From NCBI RefSeq assembly GCF_022341425.1, contig NZ_JABFUC010000001.1, positions 186,001-250,000 of the forward strand: a DNA stretch of 64,000 nt, read 5' to 3'. This DNA is from Billgrantia campisalis. Lineage in GTDB: Bacteria > Pseudomonadota > Gammaproteobacteria > Pseudomonadales > Halomonadaceae. A model generated the notes under the pieces. The model did no database searches. It had not been told where the DNA came from and worked only from the letters and a program-made list of their open reading frames with translations. Both the position numbers and the translations under genes were made by a program. The first letter of the stretch is position 1; each line of letters begins with the position of its first letter. Shown piece after piece: positions 55,676 to 64,000 of this stretch.

Positions 55676-58081
55676 ATGTCACCGACCGACGACAAGCCAT
55701 CGCCATCCCCTTCCGAGCGCCTCGCCGGCGACCCGGAGTTCAGCGCCTGGGCCGAGGGGCAAGGGGTGATCCGCCATGACGCGACGACACGGGAGCGCAT
55801 CGCCGACCTGCTGCAGCGTCACGCCCCCGAGCCGCAGCGGCGCCGCGAGTGGCTGCAGCGCCTGCGCGCCGCCGATCAGCTGGCCAATATGGGCATGTGG
55901 CTGGTGGCCCATATGACCTATGCACGCCGCGTACGCCTGGACGGCGCGCCCCTGGGCGCCGAAGACTTCAAGCCCTCCCCCGAAGGCCATACCGGCGGTG
56001 CGCTGAACATGGTGCCCGCCTATGTGGGCTACCTGGTCGCCAATAGCCTGACCGGCATGACCCGTAGCTGGACCATGGGGCAAGGGCACTGCGTGGCCGC
56101 CGTTGACGCCCTCAACCTGCTGGTGGACAACATGGGACCGGGCCATGCCGAACGCTACGGCCTCGACGACACGGGCCTGACGCGACTGGTCAACGACTTC
56201 TACCACTGCGGTGTGGATGCCAGCGGCCGACCGCAATCCCCCCTCGGCAGCCATGTCAACGCCCACACCGCGGGTGGCACCGGCGAGGGGGGCTACCTCG
56301 GCTTTGCCGGCCTGCAGTACGTGCACATGCCGCTGCCCGGCCAGCATCTGGTGGCCTTTCTCAGCGACGGCGCCTTCGAGGAGCAGCGCGGCAGCGACTG
56401 GGCGGCGCGCTGGTGGCGCGCCGAGGACAGCGGCCCGGTGGTGCCGGTGATGATCGCCAACGGTCGGCGCATCGACCAGCGCACCACCATGAGCCAGTCC
56501 GGCGGCACCCGCTGGTTCGAGGAGCACCTCACCCTCAACGGCTTTACACCCCTGACCCTCGACGGACGCGACCCGGCGGCCTTCGTCTGGGGCATTCTCA
56601 CCGCCGAGGCGCGGCTGGACGAGCAGGTGGAGGCGCTCACAGCCGGTCGCGACCGCTACCCGCTGCGCCTTCCCTACCTGATCGCCGACACAATCAAGGG
56701 CTTCGGCTTTCCCGGCGCCGGCACCAACGCCGCCCACAATCTACCGCTGGGGGGCAACCCGGCCCACGACGAAGACGCTCGCGCGGGTTTCCACGAAGGG
56801 GCTGCTGCCCTGCATGTGCCCCTGGAGACCCTGCAGACGGCGATCGAGCGGCTTAACAACCACGCAGAGAGCGGCCGCGTCAGGGAGCGCGATCATCCGC
56901 TGGCCGCCCCCCGGCCAACGCGACCCCAGCTGCCGCCCACCGCCGCCTACCCCCTCGGCGAGGCGGTCTCGCCCATGGCGGCCATCGACGACGCTTTCTG
57001 CGCGCTGGTGGCAGCCAACCCAGGGCTGCGCGTGCGAGTCGGCAACCCCGACGAGATGCGCAGCAACCGCCTCAACCACACCCTCGACCGGCTGTTGCAC
57101 CGGGTTACCGACCCGGAGCCCGGCACCGCCGAGGCGCTGAACGGCAGCGTGATCACCGCGCTCAACGAGGAGGCGGTGGTCAGCGCGGCGCTGGCCAACA
57201 AGCAGGGGCTCAATCTGGTGGCCAGCTACGAGGCCTTCGCCGTCAAGATGCTCGGTGCCATGCGTCAGGAAATCCTGTTCGCCCGGCACCAGCAGGAAGT
57301 GGGGCGCGAGCCGGGCTGGCTGACGGTGCCGGTGCTGGCCAGCTCCCACACTTGGGAGAACGGCAAGAACGAGCAGTCCCACCAGGACCCCACCCTGTGC
57401 GAGGCGTGGATGGGCGAGATGGATGACGTGGCTCCCACCCTGTTCCCGGTCGACGCTCCCAGCGCCGCCCTGGCCCTGCTCGGCCTCTACGGCAGCCGCG
57501 GCCGCGTGGCGGTGATGGTGGTGCCGAAGAACCCGCTGCCGGTGGTGCTGACCGCCGACCAGGCCGCCAGGCTCGGTGAAGACGGCATCCTCTGCCTGCA
57601 CGAGGCCCCCGCCGCCCGGGTCCAGCTGTTCGCCATCGGCGCCTATCAGCTAATCGAGATGCGCCGGGCGCTGGGCCGGCTGAGCGATGCGGGTGTCGCA
57701 ACGAGCCTGTTCGTCATCCAGGAGCCCGGCAAGCTGCGTGAGGCCCGCGACGAACAGGAGGCCCAGGCCACCCTGAGCCAGTGTCGGCTGAGCACCCTGG
57801 TGCCCGAGGTGAGTGCCCGGGTCTTCCTCGGCCACTGCCGCCCCGAAGCACTATGCGGCGTGCTGCGCCCGCTGGATAGCGGCGCGGGGTCGCGCTTCCT
57901 GGGCTATCGCAACCGCGGCGGCACCCTGGACACCTTCGGTATGCTCTACGCCAATCGCGCCACCTGGGCCCATGTTTTGGAGGAAGCCTGCGAGGCGGCG
58001 GGGCTCGACCTGGAGACGCTGCTCGACGAGGCCGAACGACTGGCCCTGGCCGGCGAAGGCGATCCGGAAGCCCTGCGCTAG
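55676..58081 (+). CDS. divergent phosphoketolase-family thiamine-diphosphate enzyme
   Basis: An 801-residue protein with the phosphoketolase/transketolase layout. The ThDP-binding side contains EGHTGGALNMVPAYVGYL near 100 and FLSDGAFEEQRGSDW near 230, and AHNLPLGGNPAHDEDAR follows. The second half has LNEEAVVSAALANKQGLNLV and SSHTWENGKNEQSHQDP, a phosphoketolase-like block. Several canonical phosphoketolase motifs are changed, and relatives have been labelled either phosphoketolase or xylulose-5-phosphate 3-epimerase, so the exact reaction is uncertain. The ATG at 55676 has AAGGAG eight bases upstream. Confidence 0.75.
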   Translation: MSPTDDKPSPSPSERLAGDPEFSAWAEGQGVIRHDATTRERIADLLQRHAPEPQRRREWLQRLRAADQLANMGMWLVAHMTYARRVRLDGAPLGAEDFKPSPEGHTGGALNMVPAYVGYLVANSLTGMTRSWTMGQGHCVAAVDALNLLVDNMGPGHAERYGLDDTGLTRLVNDFYHCGVDASGRPQSPLGSHVNAHTAGGTGEGGYLGFAGLQYVHMPLPGQHLVAFLSDGAFEEQRGSDWAARWWRAEDSGPVVPVMIANGRRIDQRTTMSQSGGTRWFEEHLTLNGFTPLTLDGRDPAAFVWGILTAEARLDEQVEALTAGRDRYPLRLPYLIADTIKGFGFPGAGTNAAHNLPLGGNPAHDEDARAGFHEGAAALHVPLETLQTAIERLNNHAESGRVRERDHPLAAPRPTRPQLPPTAAYPLGEAVSPMAAIDDAFCALVAANPGLRVRVGNPDEMRSNRLNHTLDRLLHRVTDPEPGTAEALNGSVITALNEEAVVSAALANKQGLNLVASYEAFAVKMLGAMRQEILFARHQQEVGREPGWLTVPVLASSHTWENGKNEQSHQDPTLCEAWMGEMDDVAPTLFPVDAPSAALALLGLYGSRGRVAVMVVPKNPLPVVLTADQAARLGEDGILCLHEAPAARVQLFAIGAYQLIEMRRALGRLSDAGVATSLFVIQEPGKLREARDEQEAQATLSQCRLSTLVPEVSARVFLGHCRPEALCGVLRPLDSGAGSRFLGYRNRGGTLDTFGMLYANRATWAHVLEEACEAAGLDLETLLDEAERLALAGEGDPEALR

Positions 58082-58103
58082 CGGCACCGCCCCAGCGCAG
58101 GGC

Positions 58104-59361
58104 TCAGGCTGCCAGGATGGCTCCCATGCGAAACACCTCGCGCAGCGTGGTGGTTCCCGCCTCGGCCTTGGCGATGCCCTCCGCGAACATCAACCGCTCG
58201 CCGCGCTCGAGCAGGGCACGGCGCAGCATGGCTTCATCGGCGTGATTAAGGATACGCGTGTGATCCTCGGGCTCGGGCTGCCAGATCTCGAATACCCCGG
58301 TCCGCCCCCGATAGCCCAGGCCATCGCAATGGGGACAGCCAACCGGCGCCCAGGCACGCTCGGGCACGGGCAGCCCGACCGCCTCCAGCCACTCAACATC
58401 GGTGGGCGCAACGTCACGCCGCTCGCGGCACTGCTCACAGAGGCGCCGCACCAGCCGCTGGGCCACCACCAGGCCCAGGTTGGTGCTGATCTGGGCATCC
58501 GTGACCCCCAGATGACGCAGCGCCGATACCACGCCTACCGCATCACGGCTGTGCAGGGTGCTCATCAGCGAACGCCCGCTGCTCGCCACGCCTACCGCCG
58601 CCTGAGCCGATGCGGGATCACGCAGCTCGCCGATCAACAGATAGTCCGGGTCGAGTCGCAGCATGGCCCGGATGCCGCCGGGGAAGTCGAGACCGTTGGC
58701 CGTGTCGACCTGCACCTGAGTTGATGCCGGCAAGCTCGTACTCCACCGGATCCTCCAGCGTCATGACATGGCTATCGGTCAACTTCAGCTGGTCGAGCAG
58801 GGTGTAGAGCGTGGTGGTCTTGCCGGCCCCAGTGGGCCCGGCCACCAGCAGCATGCCGGCGGTGGCGTCCATCCAACGACGAATTCCCTGGGCACCCTCG
58901 CGCCCGATGCCCAGCGACAGCGGATCGTCGAAGGCCCGTGGCCGCTCGAGAAATCGGACTGCCAGCTTCTCGCCGGCCACGCAGCTCACCGCCGAGACTC
59001 GCAGGTGGCTCTCGTCACCGCCTGCCTCGGAAAAGTCGTAGCTGAAGCTGCCCTCATCGGCGGTCAGCGCCCGCACCGGATTGAGCCCGGCTAGCACCTT
59101 GAACTGATTGGCCAGGCGCCCTCCAACGCCCCTGTCGATCCGCTGCGCGGTGAGCACCCGCCCGTCGATACGCAGCCGGATGCGCCACCCCCCCTCATCC
59201 GGGTCGAGGTGGATGTCCGTGGCCCGGGCCCGTCGCGCATCATCGAGCAGGGCATGGACTTCCAGGGTATCGTCCTCGGGCCCCGGCGGGGCCTCGAGCA
59301 GCGGTTGCAGGGACATCAACAGCTGCGGGTGCGTCCTGTCGAGTCGCTCATCGGCCGTCAT
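58104..59361 (-). pseudogene. GspE/PilB-type secretion ATPase broken by one frameshift
   Basis: Two overlapping frames make one ATPase. The first part (59361 to about 58735) has Walker A GPTGAGKT and the Asp box VMTLEDPVEYELAGIN. The second part (from about 58725) has VQVDTANGLDFPGGIRAM, Walker B YLLIGELRD, the His box STLHSRDAVG and two CxxC pairs (CEQC, CPHC). At 58720-58726 one surplus base (AAC-T-CAG) breaks the frame. The N-terminal domain of full GspE is missing, so the intact gene was short (~415 codons), and no other type II secretion or type IV pilus gene is next to it. GGAGG lies five bases before the ATG. Confidence 0.82.
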
Positions 59362-59462
59362 GACCACCTCCGGAAGTCGACTGCGTCACGGTGACAATAG
59401 TTACAGGCTAAACGCTATCGGCGCTGAGCGCCGCAAAGGAGGCTTTGGCTGTTCCAGAACGC

Positions 59463-59495
59463 CTTCGCCCCGGCAGTGAGACTGCCGGGGCGAAG
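59463..59495. terminator. perfect 15-base inverted repeat, possible terminator
   Basis: CTTCGCCCCGGCAGT and its complement flank a three-base loop. It lies between the GIY-YIG-like gene (ends 59583) and the ATPase pseudogene, in a stretch with further small inverted repeats. No T-tract follows on either strand, so it may be another structured repeat instead. Confidence 0.45.
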
Positions 59496-59582
59496 CAAGT
59501 GCACTGGCGGAGACCGGGCCAGCGATGGGTCTCGCAACCCGGGGGACAGGCGCCGCCCGGGCTCAGGGCCTGGGGGCCGACG

Positions 59583-60014
59583 TCACTCCTGGGTCTCCAC
59601 GGTGAAGATACTCTGCAGCTTGTTCTTCTTGCCGTAGATATGCACCGTGGTCTCATCGAAGGGGAAGTGATCGCGATACTGGCTGTCGTTATTGAAGCGC
59701 GGCTTGTGGGCGTTGATCATCGCCGCCGCCAACCGCTCGCGATTGGCATGGCCGGCCAGGCCCACGGCGTACCACAGCTCCTCTCCCGGCTGCAGGAAGG
59801 CCTGCCACTTGTCATGCTCCCCATGGTGTTCCAACCCATAGCGCGCACTGCGGTGCTCACCGACGTAGAGCAACTCCTGAACGTCCATTTCCTCGGTCTC
59901 GGGATCCTTGGCGGCACGAAAGACACAGTAGATTCCGGATTCATCCGGCGTGTCATGCAGCTGCTCGCGGGTCCAGTAGCCCAGCATCTTGGGGGATAGA
60001 ATCAGATCCGTCAT
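59583..60014 (-). CDS. small GIY-YIG-like domain protein
   Basis: A 143-residue protein. The order of elements is that of GIY-YIG domains: SGIYCVFRA near residue 25, ELLYVGEHRSARYGLEHH near 47 (YVG for YIG), then ERLAAAMINAHKPRFNNDSQ near 92, where Glu and Asn are expected. These match the fold loosely; the nuclease Arg is plausible in HRSARYG. AAGGAG lies six bases before the ATG. It could be a nuclease or a domain that has lost activity. No partner gene is evident. Confidence 0.65.
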   Translation of the reverse strand: MTDLILSPKMLGYWTREQLHDTPDESGIYCVFRAAKDPETEEMDVQELLYVGEHRSARYGLEHHGEHDKWQAFLQPGEELWYAVGLAGHANRERLAAAMINAHKPRFNNDSQYRDHFPFDETTVHIYGKKNKLQSIFTVETQE

Positions 60015-60074
60015 GGCACGCTCCTTGGTTTCCTCGGACTTTTGACAACGATTACCCCCAGCTTATCGTAAAGT

Positions 60075-60539
60075 TCAGTAATCCTCGAGACGCTGAATGT
60101 CACGGGCGACCCGCCGAACCTCCGCCTCATGGCCGGCGGCCAGCGCCTCGAAGAACTGCTTCTCGTCGCGGCCACTGGCCAGCTCGCCGCGGTGGGCGTA
60201 GAGGTCCTGCAGCATGCGGTGGGCGGTCAGGGCCGTGGCCAGCACGCCCTGCACGCTGTCACCGTCACCGGCCTCGGGCAGTCGCTCGAGCACCGGCGGG
60301 TGGGGAAAATCGGCCGGGTCGTCGAACCAGGTCTCCAGCACGCTGCTGTGATCGCTGCCGTCGTCGAGATAGCCCTCGAGGTCGGCCTGCAGCTTGCGTT
60401 CGCGCTCGGCGAGATAGTCGAGGGCCATACGCACCCGGTCCTCGACGCCGCTGGCCGCCCTTTCGCCATAATAGTCGGCCATGCGGCGATGAAAATCGGC
60501 CGCCCAGCTCACCAGTTCCTTTACTTGATGAAAGCGCAT
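60075..60539 (-). CDS. hypothetical helical protein, possibly ferritin-like
   Basis: A 154-residue protein predicted to be almost all helix, beginning RFHQVKELVSWAADFHRRMA. The spacing of Glu, His and Asp residues (for example HRMLQDLYAHRGE) recalls ferritin-like four-helix bundles, but I see no firm ExxH pair set. The start at 60539 has GGAGG seven bases upstream; the longer frame does not. I do not recognise the family. It is followed by the GIY-YIG-like gene 61 bases away. Confidence 0.6.
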   Translation of the reverse strand: MRFHQVKELVSWAADFHRRMADYYGERAASGVEDRVRMALDYLAERERKLQADLEGYLDDGSDHSSVLETWFDDPADFPHPPVLERLPEAGDGDSVQGVLATALTAHRMLQDLYAHRGELASGRDEKQFFEALAAGHEAEVRRVARDIQRLEDY

Positions 60540-60716
60540 CGTCGCTCCTCCCCGCCATGGACCCATCCGGATTCGCCGTCCCACCGCTCGGCTGTCATTG
60601 CCTACTCATAGCGTAGCCAAACCACGGGAGAGACGAGTTGATGCACATCAACGGACGGACAACATCCCGAAGCGCGAACTCCCGATCCTGCCCACAACCC
60701 CGTTCCCACGACAGGC

Positions 60717-63700
60717 TCAGGCAGAAGCGCTCGGCGTCCGGCCATCCTGGCGCTCAGCATCGCCGCCCTGGGTGGCCGAGTCACGGTCGTCCTGAAAGGG
60801 CACCCGCATCAGCAGCGAGTAGAGCACCGGCACCACGCACAGGGTGATCAACGCCGCGGCCAACAGGCCGAAGATGATGGTGATCGCCATGGGCGCCCAC
60901 AAAAGCCCGCCTCCCAACCACAGCGGCAGCAGGCCGCCGCTGGTGGTCAGGGTCGACATCAGCACCGGACGCAGGCGCCGCCGCCCCGCCTCGAGGATCG
61001 CCTCCTGGGGCGAGTGCTGCTCGCGCTCCAGGTCGATGCGGTCGATCAGCACGATGGCGTTGTTGATCACGATGCCCGCCAGGGACACCACCCCGAGGAA
61101 GGTCATGATGCCGAAGTGGGAGCCGGTGATGGTCAGCCCGAAGATCACCCCGATCAGCGACATGGGGATGGTGGCCAGGATGATCAGCGGCCGGCGCAGG
61201 GAGTTGAACTGCACCACCAGCAATAGCAGGATCGCCATGGCGCCGATGGGCAGCTTTTCGGCAATGGAGTCGGTGGCCACGCGCGACGACTCCACCTCGC
61301 CGCCGAACTCGAAGAAGACGCCGTCCGGCCAGCTCGCCTGCTGTGCTTCGAGCCAGGGGCGCAGCTCGCCGGCCACCCCGGCGGCAGTGACGCCAGGGGC
61401 CAGCTCGGCCTCCACTGAAATGGTGCGGAAGCGGTCCCGGCGCAGGATCCGCGCCGGGCCCCAGTCGAGCGCCACCTCGGCCACCTGGGCGAGCGGCACC
61501 CCCGCGCCGCCGCCGGCGGGCAGCACGGTGAGGCCCTCCAGGTCATCCGGCGTGCGCGCCTCGCCGCGCTCGTTGCGCAGTTGGATCGGCACCAGGGTGT
61601 CGCCGTCGCGGAAGGTGCCCACGGTCATGCCGGAGAGCGCTGTCTGCAGGCTGAGCGCCACATCGCGCTCGGTGACCCCGGCGCGCAGCGCCCGGGCCGG
61701 GTCGACGTCGACGCGCAGCCGCTTGGTCCACTCGCCCCAGTCGTCGCGCACGTTGCGGGTGCCCGACACCTCGGCCACGCGCTGGCGAACCTCCTCGGCG
61801 ATGCGCCGCAGGGTCGTCTCGTCGTCGCCGGAAAGGCGCACCGCGAGCGGCACCGTGACCGGCGGGCCGAAGCTGGTCGCCGCCACGCTGGCCTGCAGGT
61901 CGGGGAAGCGCTCGGCGAGCCAGCCGTCCAGGCGCGCGATCACCTCGTCCACCGCCTGCCAGCGGTTGGCCTGCAGCAGCAGGAAGGCGTACTCGGGGCT
62001 CGGCGGCTCGGGGGCGTGATTGATGATGTAGCGATCGCCCCCGAAGCCGATGAAGCTGCCCCAGCGCTCGACGCCGTCGCGGATCCAGTCGCCCGCCTCG
62101 TCGCGCTCGGCGGCAAGCTCCTCGGCGAGGAAGGCCTCGATCTCCTCCACCACCGCCCGGGTGCGCTCGATGGGCGCGGAGAAGGGCAGGCGCAGCTCGG
62201 CGGTGACGATGGTGCGCTCCGCCTGGGGAAAGAATATCTTGGGCAGGGGCCCGAAGCCCAGCCAGGCCAGCGCCAGCAGGCCGCCCACCGCGGCCAGGGT
62301 CAGGGTGCGGTGGCGCAATAGGGCCAGCAGCAGGCGACGGTAGCCAGCGTAGACCCGCTCGGCCAGGCGCGCCGAGAGCCCGGGGTGCGACTCGCCCTCC
62401 TTCTCCTTCTCCTTCTCCTTCTCCTCATCACCATCGCCGCTGCCGTTATCGCCCCGCCCGGCATCCACCAGCTTGTCGTCGTCCTGCTTGGCATCGTCCG
62501 GCGTGGCCTTGACCCGGATAAAGGCCACGCAGAGCAGCGGGATCATGGTCAGCGACAGCAGCCAGGAGGAGAGCAGCGTTATGGTGACCACCTGGAAGAG
62601 CGAGCGGGTGTACTCGCCCACGTCGGAGACAGCCAAAAACTGAGGCAGGAAGGCCGCCGCGGTGGTCAGCGAGGCGGTGAGCAGCGGGAAGCGCAGCTGC
62701 TTGGCCGAATCGAGCGCCGCCTGGCGCACCGTCTTGCCCTCCCGGGCCGCCACCTGGATCGACTCCACCATGACGATTGCGTTGTCCACCAGCATGCCCA
62801 GCGCAATGATCAGCGCCCCCAGCGAGACCTGGTCCAGGCCGATGTCGAAGAGTCCCATGAAGGCCAGGCAGGCGAGTATCGCCGAGGGCACCAGGCTCGC
62901 CACGATCAGCCCGGTGCGTAGCCCCAGGAAGAGCAGCATCACCAGGCAGACCAGCGCCACCGCCTGCAGCAGGTTGACCAGGAACTCGTTGATGCGCTCC
63001 TCGACCCGATCCGGCTGGTTGGCCAGCACCTCGAACTCGATGCCCAGGGGCAGCTCGCGCTCGAGCTGGGCGATGGCGCCTTCCACCTGTTCGCCCAGGT
63101 CGAGGATATTGCCCCCGTCGCGCATGGCGACGGCGATGGCCAGGCCCTGGACGCCGCTGGCGTGATAGCGGGTCATGGGCGGGTCGGCGTAGCCGTGGCG
63201 CACCTCCATCAGCGAGCCAAGCGGCACCAAGGCGCCGTCGGGCAACGGCAGCAGGGCGCGGCGAATGTCGTCGATATGGGTGAAGTTGCCGGTGGGCTCC
63301 AGTATCAGGCGCTCGTCGTCGGTGCGGATCGCCCCGCCGGGCAGCACGATATTGCGCGCCGCCAGCAGCTGGGCCAGCCCCTGGGGCGAGACGCCGAGCT
63401 CGGCCAGGCGCGCCTCGCTGTACTCCAGGAAGATGCGCTCCTCGGCGAAGCCGTGGATGTTGACCTTGGCCACGTCGTCGAGCATCAGCAGCCGGTCGCG
63501 GACGTCGTCGGCGACCGCCTTGAGCTCCGACTGGGCATAGCCCTCGCCGGTGAGCGAGAGCATGATGCCGAAGACGTCGCCGAACTCGTCGTTGATGATC
63601 GGCGCCAGCGCCTCTTCGGGCAGCTGGCGTCGGGCATCGTCGATCTTGCGGCGCAGCTTGTCCCAGCCGGCCCGGACATCCTTGACGTCGGGGCGCAGCT

Positions 63701-63980
63701 CCACCCGGATGATCGAGACGCCGGCCCGGGAGGTGCTCTCGACAAAGTCAAGCTCGGGCATCTCCATGATGGCGGTCTCCAGCGGGTCGGTGACCAGCTG
63801 TTCGACCCGCTCCGGCGTGGCGCCGGGCAGGTAAGTGACCACCTGGGCCACCCGCACGGTGACCGCCGGGTCCTCGGCCCGGGAGATGGAGAGGTAGCTG
63901 ATCACCGCCCCCAGCAGCACCACCAGCAGGCCAGCGATGGTCACCCGGTTGTAGCGCAGGGCAGCCTCGGTCAGGGTCAC
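60717..63980 (-). CDS. RND efflux transporter permease subunit
   Basis: A 1087-residue RND permease with about twelve membrane helices and two large periplasmic loops (roughly 35-330 and 585-880). In helix four the proton-relay pair reads GMLVDNAIVMVESI, with Asn at the second position of the usual Asp-Asp. The central cytoplasmic linker (about 500-540) carries an unusual acidic and Lys/Glu-repeat insert. Start is GTG with GGAG nine bases upstream; it overlaps by GTGA the stop of a frame that continues past the right edge. Substrate cannot be told. GGCACCCGCATCAG near 60800 encodes the ordinary end of the last helix region. Confidence 0.9.
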   Translation of the reverse strand: MTLTEAALRYNRVTIAGLLVVLLGAVISYLSISRAEDPAVTVRVAQVVTYLPGATPERVEQLVTDPLETAIMEMPELDFVESTSRAGVSIIRVELRPDVKDVRAGWDKLRRKIDDARRQLPEEALAPIINDEFGDVFGIMLSLTGEGYAQSELKAVADDVRDRLLMLDDVAKVNIHGFAEERIFLEYSEARLAELGVSPQGLAQLLAARNIVLPGGAIRTDDERLILEPTGNFTHIDDIRRALLPLPDGALVPLGSLMEVRHGYADPPMTRYHASGVQGLAIAVAMRDGGNILDLGEQVEGAIAQLERELPLGIEFEVLANQPDRVEERINEFLVNLLQAVALVCLVMLLFLGLRTGLIVASLVPSAILACLAFMGLFDIGLDQVSLGALIIALGMLVDNAIVMVESIQVAAREGKTVRQAALDSAKQLRFPLLTASLTTAAAFLPQFLAVSDVGEYTRSLFQVVTITLLSSWLLSLTMIPLLCVAFIRVKATPDDAKQDDDKLVDAGRGDNGSGDGDEEKEKEKEKEGESHPGLSARLAERVYAGYRRLLLALLRHRTLTLAAVGGLLALAWLGFGPLPKIFFPQAERTIVTAELRLPFSAPIERTRAVVEEIEAFLAEELAAERDEAGDWIRDGVERWGSFIGFGGDRYIINHAPEPPSPEYAFLLLQANRWQAVDEVIARLDGWLAERFPDLQASVAATSFGPPVTVPLAVRLSGDDETTLRRIAEEVRQRVAEVSGTRNVRDDWGEWTKRLRVDVDPARALRAGVTERDVALSLQTALSGMTVGTFRDGDTLVPIQLRNERGEARTPDDLEGLTVLPAGGGAGVPLAQVAEVALDWGPARILRRDRFRTISVEAELAPGVTAAGVAGELRPWLEAQQASWPDGVFFEFGGEVESSRVATDSIAEKLPIGAMAILLLLVVQFNSLRRPLIILATIPMSLIGVIFGLTITGSHFGIMTFLGVVSLAGIVINNAIVLIDRIDLEREQHSPQEAILEAGRRRLRPVLMSTLTTSGGLLPLWLGGGLLWAPMAITIIFGLLAAALITLCVVPVLYSLLMRVPFQDDRDSATQGGDAERQDGRTPSASA
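62401..62424. repeat. hexanucleotide tandem repeat in the RND permease gene
   Basis: Four perfect TTCTCC units, preceded by a CCCTCC variant. On the coding strand they encode a Glu-Lys repeat. Changes in copy number would keep the reading frame. Confidence 0.85.
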
Positions 63981-64000
63981 GGTGCCTGCTCCCGGTGCTT
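63977..64000 (-). CDS. C-terminal tip of an upstream frame, probably the RND adaptor
   Basis: Reading in from the right edge on the minus strand gives KHREQAP and then TGA, overlapping the GTG of the permease gene (GTGA). Permeases of this type usually follow a periplasmic adaptor gene. Only eight codons are inside the window, so identity is inferred from position alone. Confidence 0.3.
   Translation of the reverse strand, partial: KHREQAP

Overview
The window looks like a chromosome segment of a Halomonas-type (Halomonadaceae) gammaproteobacterium. The flanks are GC-rich and carry a complete Na+-translocating NADH:quinone reductase operon with its maturation factor NqrM, soluble transhydrogenase SthA, the long form of glyceraldehyde-3-phosphate dehydrogenase, Mfd and an OprI-like alanine-zipper lipoprotein. 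The genus is inferred from gene content and style; no rRNA or marker phylogeny is available in the window.

About 0.4-38.5 kb is one large capsule/exopolysaccharide locus. On the minus strand a leader with a perfect ops site (38449-38460) is followed by wza, wzb, wzc, an ABC-type flippase candidate, rmlB, a P-loop kinase, rmlA and a DegT aminotransferase. Then comes an unusual block of small-molecule genes: a CitE-like lyase, a frameshifted MmgE/PrpD, a TIM-barrel protein, a hydroxyacid dehydrogenase, an ATP-grasp ligase, a second P-loop kinase, a fumarase-superfamily lyase and a cyclase. After that come glycosyltransferases, a third P-loop kinase, a Wzy/GT-C-like membrane protein, the initiating sugar phosphotransferase, and a second aldolase/hydroxyacid dehydrogenase pair. 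Many neighbours overlap by ATGA or TGATG, so most of this ~32 kb can be one antiterminated transcription unit. Two internally deleted IS30-family remnants (18.7-19.2 and 22.8-23.0 kb) bracket the cyclase/lyase/kinase segment. On the plus strand, a WbpM/CapD-type dehydratase and a TviB-type UDP-sugar dehydrogenase supply nucleotide sugars. A Wzy/WaaL-type membrane protein sits at the edge.

At the distal end (5.5-9.4 kb) are four genes of the kind found in lasso-peptide clusters: a B2-like transglutaminase-fold protein, a PqqD-like protein, an ABC exporter and an NTP_transf_5 nucleotidyltransferase. No asparagine-synthetase-like cyclase and no credible precursor peptide are visible.

From 38.8 to 64 kb the genes are mainly housekeeping: sthA; nqrABCDEF with a shortened ApbE-like protein and nqrM; gap; mfd; two L,D-transpeptidases around a lipoprotein with a C-terminal lysine; a divergent phosphoketolase-family enzyme; a frameshifted GspE/PilB-like ATPase; two small conserved-looking proteins; and a large RND efflux permease running to the right edge. 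Degenerate heptamer repeats recur at three places, once inside the rmlB reading frame.
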